DNA from: Ananas comosus
Taxonomy: Eukaryota > Streptophyta > Magnoliopsida > Poales > Bromeliaceae
Assembly (NCBI RefSeq): GCF_001540865.1
Contig: NC_033630.1
Coordinates: 9,999,692 to 10,063,691 of the forward strand
Length of the DNA stretch: 64,000 bases
Direction of reading: 5' to 3'
The notes beneath the pieces were generated by a model. That model saw only the letters and a list, made by a program, of their open reading frames with translations. It was not told where the DNA came from and did not search any database. Shown here piece by piece: positions 1 through 11,100 of this stretch. The first letter of the stretch is position 1. Every line of letters starts with the position of its first letter. The translations under genes and the position numbers were made by a program.

Positions 1-1068
1 GTTTGGAAATGGGAGGATATATCGATGGACTTCGTGGTCGGCTTGCCTCGCTCAACGAGCGGCCACGATGCAATCTGGGTAATTGTGGACCGATTGACGA
101 AGTCGGCTCATTTCTTGCCGATCCACACCACGTGGTCAGGTGACAAGTTAGCGCAGGTATATCTCGACGAGATAGTGAGATTGCATGGGGTGCCGAAATC
201 GATCGTGTCGGATCGTGACCCCCGGTTCACTTCACACTTCTGGAAAAGCCTGCAAGGAGCCCTTGGCACGCGACTCGATTTTAGCACCGCATTTTATCCC
301 CAGACCGATGGGCAAACAGAGAGAGCAATTCAAACTCTGGAGGATATGTTGCGAGCGTGTGTCATTGACTATAAGGGAAGTTGGTGTGACCACCTACCTA
401 TGGCCGAGTTCGCCTACAACAACAGTTACCATGCTAGTGTGGAGATGGCACCGTTCGAGGCTCTTTATGGGCGGACGTGTCGATCTCCTATACACTGGAG
501 CGATATTGGCGAGCGTGCAGAGTTCGGCCCGGATGTGTTGCGAGAGGCGGAGGAGAAAGTCCGCCTTGCTCGCAAGAGATTGCTCACGGCGCAGTCAAGA
601 CAGCAAAGTTATGCGGATAGGCACCGTCGAGATATAGAATTCGCGGTGGGTGACCGCGTATTCTTGAAGGTTTCGCCCATGCGGGGTGTGAAGCGGTTTG
701 GAGTGCGGGGAAAGCTAAGTCCCCGGTACATTGGGCCATATGAAATATTGGAGCGAGTCGGCACGGTGGCGTATCGACTTGCTCTACCGCCGAAGCTTGC
801 GGACGTACATAATGTGTTCCATGTCTCCAATCTCCGCAAGTACATTCACGACCCCGAGCACGCGATGCTATATGAACCGCCGGAACTTCAAGAAGACTTG
901 AGCTATGAAGAGTTTCCGGTAGGGATCATCGCCCGAGAAGTGCGAAAGTTGAGGAATCGAGAGATTCCCTATGTGAAGGTTAGGTGGAGCAATCACGATG
1001 ATCGCGAAGCCACCTGGGAACTCGAGGATCTGATGAAAGAACACCATCCTCATCTGTTCGAGGTGTAA
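1..1068 (+). CDS. Ty3/gypsy chromovirus pol, 3' part: integrase plus chromodomain (5' end outside window)
   Basis: Open from the first base, with an in-frame Met at 25; the pol polyprotein clearly starts upstream of the window. Counting from that Met, the integrase core shows the D-D-E pattern: Asp2 in MDFVVGLP, the Asp of VSDRD near residue 63, and Glu99 in TDGQTER. Residues about 225-270 are the GPY/F-like module ([12 protein letters not shown], then [10 protein letters not shown]). Residues about 293-347 are a chromodomain, with KVRWSNH followed by ATWE. This architecture is that of the Tekay/Del chromoviruses, whose chromodomain targets integration to heterochromatin. No stop or frameshift is visible, so this part could be intact. 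It ends 70 bp before the 3' LTR. A homologous, broken copy lies at 59753-61027. Confidence 0.93.
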   Translation, partial: VWKWEDISMDFVVGLPRSTSGHDAIWVIVDRLTKSAHFLPIHTTWSGDKLAQVYLDEIVRLHGVPKSIVSDRDPRFTSHFWKSLQGALGTRLDFSTAFYPQTDGQTERAIQTLEDMLRACVIDYKGSWCDHLPMAEFAYNNSYHASVEMAPFEALYGRTCRSPIHWSDIGERAEFGPDVLREAEEKVRLARKRLLTAQSRQQSYADRHRRDIEFAVGDRVFLKVSPMRGVKRFGVRGKLSPRYIGPYEILERVGTVAYRLALPPKLADVHNVFHVSNLRKYIHDPEHAMLYEPPELQEDLSYEEFPVGIIAREVRKLRNREIPYVKVRWSNHDDREATWELEDLMKEHHPHLFEV

Positions 1069-1124
1069 GGTATGAATTTAAATTAAAGTTAGAAAATTGT
1101 TCGTTTCGAGGACGAAACTCCTTT

Positions 1125-1138
1125 TAAGGAGGGGAGGA
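1125..1138 (+). promoter_or_regulatory. Polypurine tract of the first chromovirus
   Basis: The purine run AAGGAGGGGAGGA directly precedes the TG that opens the 3' LTR. It follows the stretch CGAGGACGAAACTCC, which recurs before the second chromovirus LTR at about 61050. Polypurine tracts prime plus-strand DNA synthesis in LTR retrotransposons. Confidence 0.85.
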
Positions 1139-3772
1139 TGTAAGGAAGTGAATTCTCGAAATACGAGGATTGTACTTCATCCAGGATCGACTAATTGTCG
1201 AAAGTATACCCTTTGTGGGAGTTGAGAATGTCCAAAGCACAAAAAGTGCCTTGGAGTTGAGTCCGCGAGAGCAAATGAGGCAAATGGCATCATTGGGCAG
1301 AAGTTGCTCTCGGGGACCGGTCTCTGCAGGTGAGAGACCGGTTCCCTCGGCTGGGTGTTGCGGGGTTGCGTGATGCAACCGGTCCTTGGTGGGGAGGGAC
1401 CGGTTCCCGAACGTGGTCCCAGCGAGAGAAGCCAAAAATTGGCTAAGTCCTGAAAATCAAGCTCTCGGGGACCGGTTTTTCAAGTGAGGACCGGTCTCCA
1501 GAGGACCGGTCTCCCGGGGAGAGACCGGTTCCCGAACGCATGCGCCCGAGGGAAGCTCTCGGGGACCGGTCCCAAGTCGGGGAGACCGGTCCCTCCGCGC
1601 GAAAACAGCCCAGTGAGGGCTGTGCAAAGGGTTAAAAGTTGAGGGGTCTAAATGCAAAATGGCCTTTATTAGAGTGGGCTGAGCCCTCTCTCTCCCTCTC
1701 ACTCTCTCATTCCTCTCTCTCACTCTCATTTCTCTCTTGCTCTCTCTCTCTCTAGAAAGGAAAGAAGGAGAGGAAGAAGAAGAAGGAGAGGAAGGAAAAG
1801 AAAGGGAAGATAAGGAAGAAGAAGAAGAAGGAGATCAAGGGGAAGGCTTTGAGCACCTCCATCTCCCTCTCCTCTTCCCATTGGTGTAGCTCTTGAGGTA
1901 AGCTACTACGCCCTAGCTTCTAGAACTTAGGGTTTTTGGGTTTTATGCCTTGGAATGGGTCAAATGGACCCTAAGCAAGCTTCTAAGTAGATCAAACCCA
2001 TGATTCTAGGGTTTTTATTGGTGGATTTGCTATAGGTGCAAATCTAGGGTTCCAAATGGGGTTTTTGTAAAAGTATGAGATTGATCTCATTTGAAGCCTT
2101 GGAAACCCTATTGATAGGTCCCAAAACGCGGGGGAGAAGTCGATTTTGGCATTCGGCGAACCGAAGTGAAGTTCTCGGCAAAATCGGGCCGGACTAGTGT
2201 TGATTCGGACGAGGAAGGCTAAAGCCTTTGCATAGAGCTCGCCGAGAAGGATTTTCCAAGCCTCTACATTGATTAAAGGTGGGGGGTATCATCCGAAACT
2301 TTCGAACTCCTTTCTATGTCTTAGATTGCATTTAATCTCATCTCTTCATGTTGCATTGTAGGATTGCATAGTAGCTCCATTCCTTATGCTTTCTAAATGA
2401 TAACCTAGTGTACTTGGAACGCTTGGTAACTAGATAGGTGAGGATTGGGTCGGAACATGGATCCTATAATGCTAAAGATAGAGATGAACCCGATGGGGGT
2501 ATTGATGACATAGAAAGTAGTGTTATTGTCAAAGAACAAACGAGTGGCATCCAAACATTGAATGATAACGAGTGGCATTAATGTAGTGTAAATAACACTA
2601 GAGGTCGATGGACCTAGGGATAGGTGGATCCCTTAGAAAATGCCTTGTGAACAATGAATTTAGAAAACTAAATAGCATTGCATGAATGTCGGGAACCGAT
2701 GATTCCGCGATAGTCGTTGACCCTAGTGTAGGGCGTCCTCACTTGGAGAGGATTTGGTTGGGTATTAACTCTAGTTGTAGAGTGTCCTCATTTGGAGAGG
2801 ATAGATCTAGCTCACAGTCTGCGTTTAGGATGGTATAGCCATCCAATCCCCACATGGAGGGGATTGTCGTCGAGTACTCCGGAGTGTCGCGCGACTAGGA
2901 CCACTTGGAGGTCCGGACCACATGGAGGTCCGCAGACGGTCCCGGGCTTGGGTGCACTTGGAGCTCCCTCCCCACTTTGGGATTTGAAGGTGAGTCATGG
3001 GCGAGCCCTAGGGCCTCGCCACAGATTGGGTAAAAGGAAAAGGTTAAAGGTTTATAAATGTCATTGAGCATTACTATTCGAACATGGATCGAATTTGTTA
3101 GCATGGTAGCAAACCTTTACTATATGATGCATGCATTCATATTCATGATTATGGGCATAGTAGCATAGTTTTCCTACTACTGCATTTACAGCTTTCAGAT
3201 ACATATCTATCTATCTATCTGTTGTTACTTGTGCCCACTTGGACCTAGTGGGGAGATCGGCAGAGTCGGCGGCCGAGCCCACTGGGAACTATAGAAGATA
3301 ATTCTCACCCCACTCTATTTCCAGTGGTAGGTTCAGGGCTGCAGAGTCAGGACCGCGGTAAGGGCGTCGCGCCCGACCAGTGAGACTGTGGTAGTATAGT
3401 AGCTTTCCTTTTTGCATTAGTCACCTATGTATTGAGAGAGATTCTTGTAGGTGAGGTCGGAGAGCTATGTATTTGAGAATCAAATGTATTTTGGATGACA
3501 AATGATGTAATGGATGTAACTAATGTAATAGTTAGTAAAGTACTCTCTTTATTCCACTTGTATTTCTCGTAGATTACTTGCTCTTCTCGTTGTTGGCACT
3601 GTTTGTGCCCTTGCTGAATGTGTATGTTTAGAGTTTAAAGTCCTGGGTAAATTCTTGTACACATTCCTGTTGTTGAGCCTTGGGCGGACAGGGGAGGTGC
3701 TGTCCGTTCGGCGGCCCGTCGCCGCGGCCGAACCGTGCCAAATTGGTAGCGGTTTCGGGGCGGGGCGTGACA
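1139..3772 (+). mobile_element. 3' LTR of the first chromovirus
   Basis: It begins TGTAAGGAAGTG right after the polypurine tract and ends GGGGCGTGACA, giving 2634 bp with TG...CA ends. Order: an upstream part with ten ACCGGT palindromes, a CT-rich then GA-rich stretch (1680-1830), a leader, a CACTTGGAGAGGATT repeat zone (2735-2960), and a conserved segment near the 3' end (GTCCGTTCGGCGG) shared with other LTRs here. The solo LTR at 46447-49309 starts with the same twelve bases. The five bases after the end, CTTGG, should be the target duplication; the matching copy lies outside the window. Reading frames inside it are not genes. Confidence 0.92.
1312..1600 (+). repeat. Array of ten ACCGGT palindromes in the LTR upstream part
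   Basis: Ten copies of the self-complementary core ACCGGT, most embedded in GGGACCGGTCTC or GAGACCGGTTCC, occur as pairs separated by about 15-25 bp. Comparable blocks lie in LTRs at 45715-45925, 46615-46830 and 61235-61440. The block ends about 80 bp before the CT-rich tract. Its role is not known from sequence; a promoter-proximal binding-site array is an inference. Confidence 0.75.
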
Positions 3773-4287
3773 CTTGGATTGGGTCAAATGAGCAAGTTGG
3801 ACCGTATGTTGAGAAGGATCAAAAAGTAATACATAAAGTCTCAACAACTTCGAAAGAGAAGGTGTGTCATAAATGTGGCATCAAAGGACGCATCAAAAGG
3901 AGTTGTCCTAACAAGGATTTGAAACGTCAATCGGTATTCTCTAAACCTCATTCGGTATCATATACAACTCGACTTCCCCCACGGAATTCAAATAAAAATC
4001 AATTGAGTCGAGCACCTCAAGGGAATTGGATTTCTAATGCACAACAACAAGTCCGACCAAACCCTCAAGAAAATCGGATTTGTAGCGCACAACGTCAACG
4101 CCAAGTTCATGCAAACCGGAATTCTAAATCTCACCGGCAACTTCAATCGAAGTCACCTACAGCTAAGCAATCTACGGTGGATCAAAAATCAAAGCAAACC
4201 GTACCAAACGTCGACAAGTCAAGCCAACCTACTATCCGACGAGTGTGGATCCGGAAAGGTGATGTCTTTCCTTGTTCTTTGTCTTAA
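3773..4287 (+). pseudogene. Gag-like zinc-knuckle protein fragment, family unassigned
   Basis: Open frame from the chromovirus insertion point to a stop at 4285-4287. The 5' end is severed by the LTR insertion, whose frame happens to read through. The recognisable part is a retroviral-type zinc knuckle near 3862-3906 (VCHKCGIKGRIKRSCP). The spacing is Cys-x2-Cys-x9-Cys, and the usual zinc-binding His is Arg. A basic, Gln/Asn/Ser-rich stretch follows, then a C-terminal VWIRKGD. A homologous, more decayed copy lies on the minus strand at 59274-59560, sharing the zinc-knuckle region and the closing block. It resembles retrotransposon Gag nucleocapsid, but I cannot assign the lineage. Confidence 0.5.
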
Positions 4288-4584
4288 GTTTGTTTTGATT
4301 GATTATGTAATGCTTTGTTTAGTGCTTGTTGCATATTTTTTTATTCATTGTATTACATGATGATTTTCGTGTGTAAAATTTATTTTTAAAATTGATTTGA
4401 GGAAAGGTAATTGGGAATTTAAAAATTTTTCTTTGAGAAAGGGAGAAAGGAGACGATTGAAAATCTTTATTTTAGGGAGGTTAGAATTTTTCAAAGTGCC
4501 TTAACCGAAATTCATCTTGAATTAAATTCATATTAATTATCGGTTTTACTCCATTTTTTATTATTTTGACGATAATTGATTATA

Positions 4585-5107
4585 CACTACAATAGAATTA
4601 GGTTATAGGGAGACATGTTTGGGACACTTTTGTATAAGTGTCCAATTTATGCTAAAACTTTTAAAAAAATCTACTAATGCCTAACTATAAAGCCCAATCC
4701 AACCAAAAATAAAAAGTTACTCTATTCAACACACTTCACCGAGCCCATTCGGCCCGATTACAAACAGAAAAGAAAAAAAAAAGAAAAAAGAAAAATCGAT
4801 TACCATCTCTTTTTCTCCCCTCACTCAATCCACTGAAATTCTAGACGAAGAGCCCTTCCGTCTCGTCCTCCTCCACCACCGCAGCAAACGAGGTAGAGTT
4901 CCGGCGGTTGCTAAATGTTTAAATAAGTGTTGGTAATTTAGCAGCACTTTTTTTAGGTTATAGCGACACTCTTTAACTATCACTATATACCTAGCGACCC
5001 CACATATAGCAACACTTTTTAAAAGTATCGGTAATTTAGCCAGCAGCACTTTTTTTGACTTATATCGATATTTAAAAGTGTCGCTATAGATCGTTTTTGT
5101 TGTAGTG
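4585..5107 (+). mobile_element. Non-autonomous CACTA element, copy 1, with ATA target duplication
   Basis: It starts CACTACAATAGAATTAGG and ends TTTTTGTTGTAGTG, so both ends read CACTACAA inward. It is flanked on both sides by ATA, the 3 bp duplication expected of CACTA transposons. Subterminal TAGCGACAC/GTGTCGCTA motifs recur through it, as in this superfamily. At 523 bp it has no transposase. Copy 2 at 41839-42347 lies in the opposite orientation. The homologous repeat at 58250-59690 lacks it and shows the empty site. Confidence 0.9.
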
Positions 5108-5780
5108 ATATGAATTCTTAATACATATATTCATCAAAATTTTGAAATCAATTTTGATCTTTTGGTGATTAATTCATCTTGGTTGTATGTGTTGAATATG
5201 ATGGATGGATATTCACTAATCGACTAAAATTTTATCAAAATTACTTTCAATTGTGAGATTGTCTAATTTAGAGAGAGTTTGAATTATTTTTTTTAAAAAA
5301 AAGAAAAAGATACTATGTTTAAAAGATTTGAAAAGAGTTACATCCTAAAAGGAGTGTGAAAACTACCACCACATGTAGGAAAGAGCTACCACCCCGGTCG
5401 CCCAGTAAGTATGTGAAGCTACCACATGGAATTTAATTGAAAAGCTGAAAAGGTTGAAAAAAATAAATATTTTAGAATTTTCGGAGTTATAAGGTGATAG
5501 GATGAAAAGATGCTCAAAGAGCCACCCCCGGTGTCATATTAGTTAAATCTCTATTTTGAACGATTTGCGACAAATTGAGGTCAATTTTGTTGAATTTCTA
5601 AAAATCATTTTTCATCAGCTTACATCTTGATGGTTTTGAATATTTAGATTATTTTTTATTTCCTAATTTTAATGTTTCGATGTATTTTGAAATCTTATAA
5701 TAATTAATTTTCATCATAATGATTTTTGGAGTACAATCTTTAATTTTTATGAAATTAATTTGATTTTGAGGGATTTTTGA
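5108..5780 (+). other. A+T-rich non-coding stretch, rest of dispersed repeat copy 1
   Basis: No gene seen. It matches the reverse complement of about 58250-58960 in several blocks, including the ATGTAGGAAAGAGCTACCA region, with small insertions and deletions between the copies. Confidence 0.6.
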
Positions 5781-5813
5781 TGAAAATATTCAAAATTTTT
5801 GAAATCTGGCAAA

Positions 5814-5880
5814 GTGTACCGGTACAAAATACCGTGTACCGGTACAAATCACTATGCCGTGTCTTTTATAACCGGTTACA
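5814..5880 (+). promoter_or_regulatory. Promoter-like block: paired palindromes followed by a TATA-like box
   Basis: The 13 bp palindrome GTGTACCGGTACA occurs at 5814-5826 and again at 5834-5846. TTTTATA follows at 5864-5870, with a further ACCGGT inside AACCGGTT at 5870-5877. A TATA-like box soon after paired palindromes is the arrangement seen in the LTR upstream regions of this window. It sits about 490 bp upstream of the RG-rich frame at 6366. Promoter activity is inferred. Confidence 0.4.
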
Positions 5881-6365
5881 GATTTTTGTTTCTCTCTCAA
5901 ACCTTTACCAAACTTCTCTCTTTCGGTCTCAAAATCTCCGTGGTGACCTTCTCCTTTAGATCTACTCGTTTTTCCCAAAGATTTGTAAGTATTTTGCTCA
6001 CATTTGAAGATCTAATCCCGGTTTTGCTATTTTTTCGAAAATATTCCGAGTTGAAGCATGATCTCTGTTTTAATTCGTCTTTGATGCAATTTTTGCTGTG
6101 AATCAGTATTTAGACATATAATCTTGTTTCTAGAACACTTAGATCAGGTTATAACGCTATATTTTTGGCTGATCTTTGATCTGTACCTCTATATACATGA
6201 AATTTCGGGATTTCTTGCAAAATGCCAATTTTACTGATTATTCTTGCATGAATCTAGTAGAAATAGTGTTCTTATGCATTCTAATGTTATTAGAAATTTC
6301 TCCGCTATTTTTACAGATTTTTTCAAGATTTTGTTCAAGCAAGGTTACTTTTTGTGTAGGAAAAA
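5881..6365 (+). other. Leader or intron-like stretch upstream of the RG-rich ORF
   Basis: A CT-rich stretch (TTTCTCTCTC) is followed by a possible 5' splice site, TTGTAAGT, at about 5983. T-rich sequence then runs to a possible 3' splice site, TTTTTGTGTAG, just before 6361. This could be a leader intron ahead of the frame at 6366. No conserved coding sequence is seen, and the splice sites are only consensus matches. Confidence 0.3.
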
Positions 6366-6508
6366 ATGGCATTCTCATTGATTTTGATGCTATTGGTACT
6401 TATGGCCGCGGGGAGAGGTCGTGGCCGTGGTAGAGGTCATCGAGGGGCCTCCAAGAGGACTCGTACTACAGGCGAATCACCGGGTTCTGATCCGGATTAT
6501 CAGGCGAG
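6366..6508 (+). pseudogene. RG-rich ORF start, truncated by an LTR insertion
   Basis: Frame opening MAFSLILMLLVLMAAGRGRG, continuing RGRGHRGASKR and ending at ...SDPDYQA, where a minus-strand LTR cuts it at 6509. Two readings are possible. If translation starts at the second ATG (6402, MAAGRGRGRG), this is the Arg-Gly-rich N-terminus common in plant gypsy Gag proteins. If it starts at 6366, the hydrophobic first 13 residues resemble a signal peptide before a basic region. I favour the gag reading because everything around it is retrotransposon. No downstream continuation was found beyond the LTR. Confidence 0.35.
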
Positions 6509-7293
6509 TGTCACGCCCCGGGGTCCCTTTTAGTTTGAAACACAGTAGAAAAGTGTCTTCTTTTTTTTTTTGAAAACCTGACCCCAGGGTATGCCAGATC
6601 CGCCACAAATACAATAAATCCACTGTTCACACGGACAGAGTCTCCCCTATATTTGCACGGCGTCGCACAAGTACAATAAGTAAACCGAATACAACCACAA
6701 CTAAATAAATATAGATATAACTATACATTCATACATTCACCATTCATATCGCAGATTTACATTCAATGTCTAAACATAAATTCACAGAAAGCCTTTTGAA
6801 AACTGTTCCCTACACGGAACTTTTATCTTTAAACACGCTACCACCAGGGGTAGAAAACTTTTTATTTACGAAAACCATGAATTCTTTTTATTACATTCAC
6901 AAAGCCAAATCCAAATATAATAATTAACTGAAATACCAAAAACTGAACCATGATATATCTAAGTTATACCAACATAAATAAAGAGGATTTCGACTAAACC
7001 GAACAAACCGGGTCAGAAGCTCTAATGACCGCTACGAACGTGTCTCACGTCTCGTCTCAACCTGACCGCCCGCAATACCTAAAAAAATAGTGGGGGAGGT
7101 GAGAACATATAAACATGTCTCCCCTGTACCGCAAGCCGAAGAAGACGAGGAGTACTCACCGGATCAAGAAGAGATAAATAACATGGGTAAGTGAAATACA
7201 GTAGCAACGATAATGAACGAATGAGATATATATATGAAAGAACAACTATCGCTAGTGTAACGAAGAACTGAAAGTATACAAGAATATCAAAAC

Positions 7294-7352
7294 TATAGTA
7301 GCAAGACAACTGTAAAGAAAGACTATAAGACAACTGTAAAGAAAGACTATAA
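7294..7352. repeat. Short tandem duplication, about 27 bp x2
   Basis: AAGACAACTGTAAAGAAAG followed by ACTATAAG occurs twice back to back inside the long minus-strand LTR. Confidence 0.7.
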
Positions 7353-7487
7353 GTATACATGCAACAACCGTAACTATAGCTATATGCGTCAACCAGACGA
7401 GAAGTCCAAATATACCCAATCTGAAAACTTGGCCCTGTTGGTCCGCACGGCAGACCTCAAGCCTATGCTACTGCCAGTCTACTTGTG

Positions 7488-7560
7488 TATAACCCAAGGT
7501 AGCCTATGGGCTCACAGGCTGCATATAACCCAAGGTAGCCTATGGGCTCACGGGTTGGCT
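7488..7560. repeat. Direct repeat, period 35 bp x2
   Basis: ATAACCCAAGGTAGCC followed by TATGGGCTCAC appears at 7488 and again at 7523, with a further GGCTCACGGGTT/GCTCACGGGTTAG echo just after. It lies in the long LTR. Confidence 0.75.
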
Positions 7561-8020
7561 CACGGGTTAGCACATCCAACCACTTTTTCGGAAAAGAACA
7601 CCCACTTGCGGTGGATCAGATCGCTGGTGTTCGTGAAATGCGTACGAGTCTCGGGCGATCAATGCTAATATGCTCAAAAGCCAACCGTCGGCAACCAGTC
7701 GACAATCACTGCCCCTCGGGGCAAACTGACCAATAGGTCATCAAACTGTAAGGAAGCACTAGAACCGACCACTCAGGTCAACTAGAATGGAACAACTCAA
7801 CATCCTCTCAAATGTATACAAGTACTGCTCAATGTCAACTAACTGTATACTCAAGAACCGACCAATAGGTCACACGAATGTCACATCATGTATCACTGAA
7901 ATCTAGAACTACCGTCAGCCACTAGCCGACAATCCAACCCCTCAGGGTACACCGACCTCAACGGCCATCGAACGACAGAAGTCAAGGAACCGACTGAATA
8001 GGTCAGAGATACGAGATACA

Positions 8021-8118
8021 AGAACTGACCAACCAGGTCACTGATACGAAGTACGAGAACCGACCAACCAGGTCACTGATAAGAAGTACGAGAACCGACC
8101 AACCAGGTCACTGATATC
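8021..8118. repeat. Tandem repeat, 35 bp x 2.8, in the long LTR
   Basis: The unit AGAACCGACCAACCAGGTCA + CTGATAAGAAGTACG repeats at 8021, 8056 and 8091 with few changes. Single GACCAATAGGTCA-type relatives occur at 7728, 7859 and 7990, so the array grew from a dispersed dyad motif. There are no unique spacers, so it is not a CRISPR array. Confidence 0.85.
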
Positions 8119-11100
8119 ACATACAAGTAAACTACTCTACTCCTACATATGGTACTAAGTATGAAAACGTCTGAGTAGAGTATAACCAAAACAATATGAG
8201 TGCTAGGCTCAACACTATATATGAAGATATATATATACCAAATAACAATGAGAGTAAGGGTAAGAAACCATCACCGAGCGTGCACTACTGTACCGACTTC
8301 GAATCGAAGTATCCACCTATACGAATGTCGCATCTGTCTCCTGACTGCGGAAGAAAGTCATCCGGACCTAAGAAGGGTCCACCGGGTTAGTGTCTAACCC
8401 ACAACTAATAACCACTGAATCCACAACCCCACAAATAATCCCACGGAGATCGGTTTCCTAAAACTGATTACCGTAACTCGCCGGATGTCCCGAAAATCGC
8501 ACCGGGACTCTGTCGAGACCCACGAACTGTCCCGGAACGCACCGACTCGTGCTACGAGTCACCCACTGCCACTAAACACCATTAATCATGGGATTTGGCA
8601 GCAAACACGAGGATACATAACCAAACAACTATCGCCAGATAATTGTTCGGATCCGGGTTCTCAAAAGTGTCAATTTCGACACCGGAATCCACCATCGCTC
8701 ACCCGTCATTTTCGAACCCTCGAAATGACGTGAGTGACAAGCCAACAAGGCTTAGCGACTAAACAATCCATCACGAAGCACCGTCGGATTAATTCCGAAC
8801 TGAACCCGCATTCCGTCGGCGGATTTTGCCGAAAAACGCACCGAAAATCAACATTTGATTTTCGAAAAACCTGGGGCCTTGGACAACTAGTCCAGAGGTC
8901 ACCCGCTGTCCTTACACACTACCCACAGCAGCCACGAACTGTACAATTGCACAAAAGTCCCCTATAATACGTAAAATTACATTAATTCATGTTATTTACG
9001 GGACTTTACGGTCTGATAGCGCAAACCAAGAACATTCGAGTCGAGCCAAGACACTCGCTGAGAGGTCTCGACATGCTAGAGGCCGTGCTCACACTTCGGA
9101 GCATGGCCGGCCACTGTGGCGAGTGTGGGAGCGACACGAACTTCAGCGGACTTGCCGCACAGTACATAAAATGCTTCTAACACACAAATCAAGGCACCGT
9201 TGACCTCAACGGAGATGAGCACGTTGTTCAGCACGAAGTAACAATGATCGTGCTCACTTCAACGGTCATTGGGGTGCCCTAGAATCACCGAAAAAGTGAT
9301 CAAAAACTCAAACAGTGCACAAGAAACCTCAAACTAAGCTTACCGGAGCTTGGTGGAGCAAGGTTGGCCTGCGGCGGCCGGACGGCGGGTGCGCCGGTAG
9401 GGGGAGGTTGTTGACGACGGAGGAAGGTTGGGGCGCGCGTTGGCCAGCAACGGGAGGCGGCGGAGGTGACAGACCATGATACCCTAGCCGCCACGTGGTA
9501 GGGGAGCTCAGCTCAAAGTCCAGCCAGAAGGGGGGGCTCCGGCGGCGGGGCGCCGGCAGCAACCGTCCGCGGCCGACCACGGGAGGCCGGCGCTCACACC
9601 ATCTGACGGCGAAGGGCGGCGGCGATGGCACTGGAACATCCCAAGCTTGCATGGGCTCGGGTCGAGGTCCCAAGGCAGCGTCGGCCACGGCGGCGATCGG
9701 GGAAGCTCCAGGGTGGCAACAGCGGGTCACCTGAGGCCGGGAAAGGCGGCGAGGCCGGCACAAGGCGGCGGCGGCGCTCGGAGGCCCAGTTGACCTCGGC
9801 TCGGCCAGCCCAACCTCTGGGCGGCCGCAGGGGGTTGGAACGGCGGCCGGTGGCTACAGGGACGGCGGCGACGACGGTGAGGGGATCGCCGGAATCCCAG
9901 GAGGGCGACGCGACCGACCTGGAGTGGCGGCGACGCGCAGGCCTCGAGCCCACCCATTCTCGGTCTGGGCTAACAGAGGGTGGCCGCGGAGGGCCAGGGC
10001 AGAGGCGGCGGCCAATTGAGGCGACGGTGACGACGCACGGGGGTCGGCGGAGATCAAGAGGAAGCCATGCTGCCGATTGGGGCAGCGGCAGCACACCAAT
10101 TTCGAGCTCAGTTGGGCTCGGCCCTAGTTGACTCAGCTCGGCCATAGGGGGCTCAGGCGATGACGGCGGCGCTCAGGGACGGTGGCGGCGACGAGGGGAG
10201 TCGCTGGAGGCTGGGCTACGGCCAGGAGAGGGCGCTCGAGGGTGAAGTTCACTCAGGATTGATCTTAGAGAGATATAATAGAGGCTAGGTGGAGAGAAAG
10301 AGATGAGGGAAGGCGGCCGGGGCGCTCGCACGACATGGGCAGAGGTGCTGTGGTGTTGGCTAGGGTTAGCTGGGGAGGTAGGGTTGGCTAGGTCTAGGGT
10401 TTCCATGGTTGAAACCCTAGATGTTCAATATTTATAAATGGCCACTCTACACTAGAGTCCTCCGAAACTGAAAATTTGCAACCGAGCCCTTTACAGTGCG
10501 AGTAAATCGCGTGCCCGCACCTCCACGTCCGATTTCGCGCGATTTGGTACATAAAATATAGGGACATTTGCGAAAATTCCGATTTGTCACCTTAGACCCC
10601 TCGATGAACTTCTCACGTTTCCCGAGGATTCGTCAGTCGAATTTCCGATCGGATCACACCAGCGCGTTCAGCACGACTGGGGCATCGTAACTGCAATTTT
10701 GTTTCGTTTTATTTGGTCGCCGATTTGTGACAAAACCCATCCTCTCTTCATTCCACCATATAACACATATATATACCATATATATATAATCCCATGAAAC
10801 CTCTTTTTCTCGAAAACCGTGCATCAGATCTGAAATCCGTCAACGCCATTGGTTCTAGAATAGCTGAACCGGTCGAAACGAGCTATTGGATCGCTATGAA
10901 CGGAGTCCGATACGCACCGAAAGCCAACTCTACTCCGTGGCCTCTCCGAAAAACCCGAGTTACTATTCACTTAAGTGAAAAATAATAATCGTATAACTTT
11001 TCTGTTCTAACTCGTTTTCTCCTGAAACTTGACGAGTGCTTATGTAATTAAATTACACACAAAAATATTGTCAACAGAGAGTTCAGTTACACTATCAAAA

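Larger units (their letters stand above)
3773..5780 (+). repeat. Dispersed repeat family, copy 1 (truncated 5', contains a CACTA element)
   Basis: After the gag-like frame come about 1.4 kb of A+T-rich sequence. Landmarks such as AAGAGCTACCACC, GTATGTGAAGCTACCACA and the CATCTTGATGG block recur in inverted orientation at 58250-59690. The two copies align colinearly except for the CACTA insertion at 4585-5107. The 5' edge is the chromovirus LTR end; the 3' edge is approximate. No terminal repeats are visible, so the element class is open. Confidence 0.65.

Noticed and set aside
1170..1435. Small frames on both strands at the start of the first LTR
   Set aside because: They follow the palindrome repeats and are not conserved in frame between LTR copies.
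8021..8118. CRISPR-like array
   Set aside because: The 35 bp units are contiguous with no unique spacers, inside a plant LTR.
9594..10145. Long overlapping frames on both strands in a G+C-rich block
   Set aside because: They lie in the leader part of a minus-strand LTR, several frames are open at once because of the composition, and no domain or conserved motif is visible.
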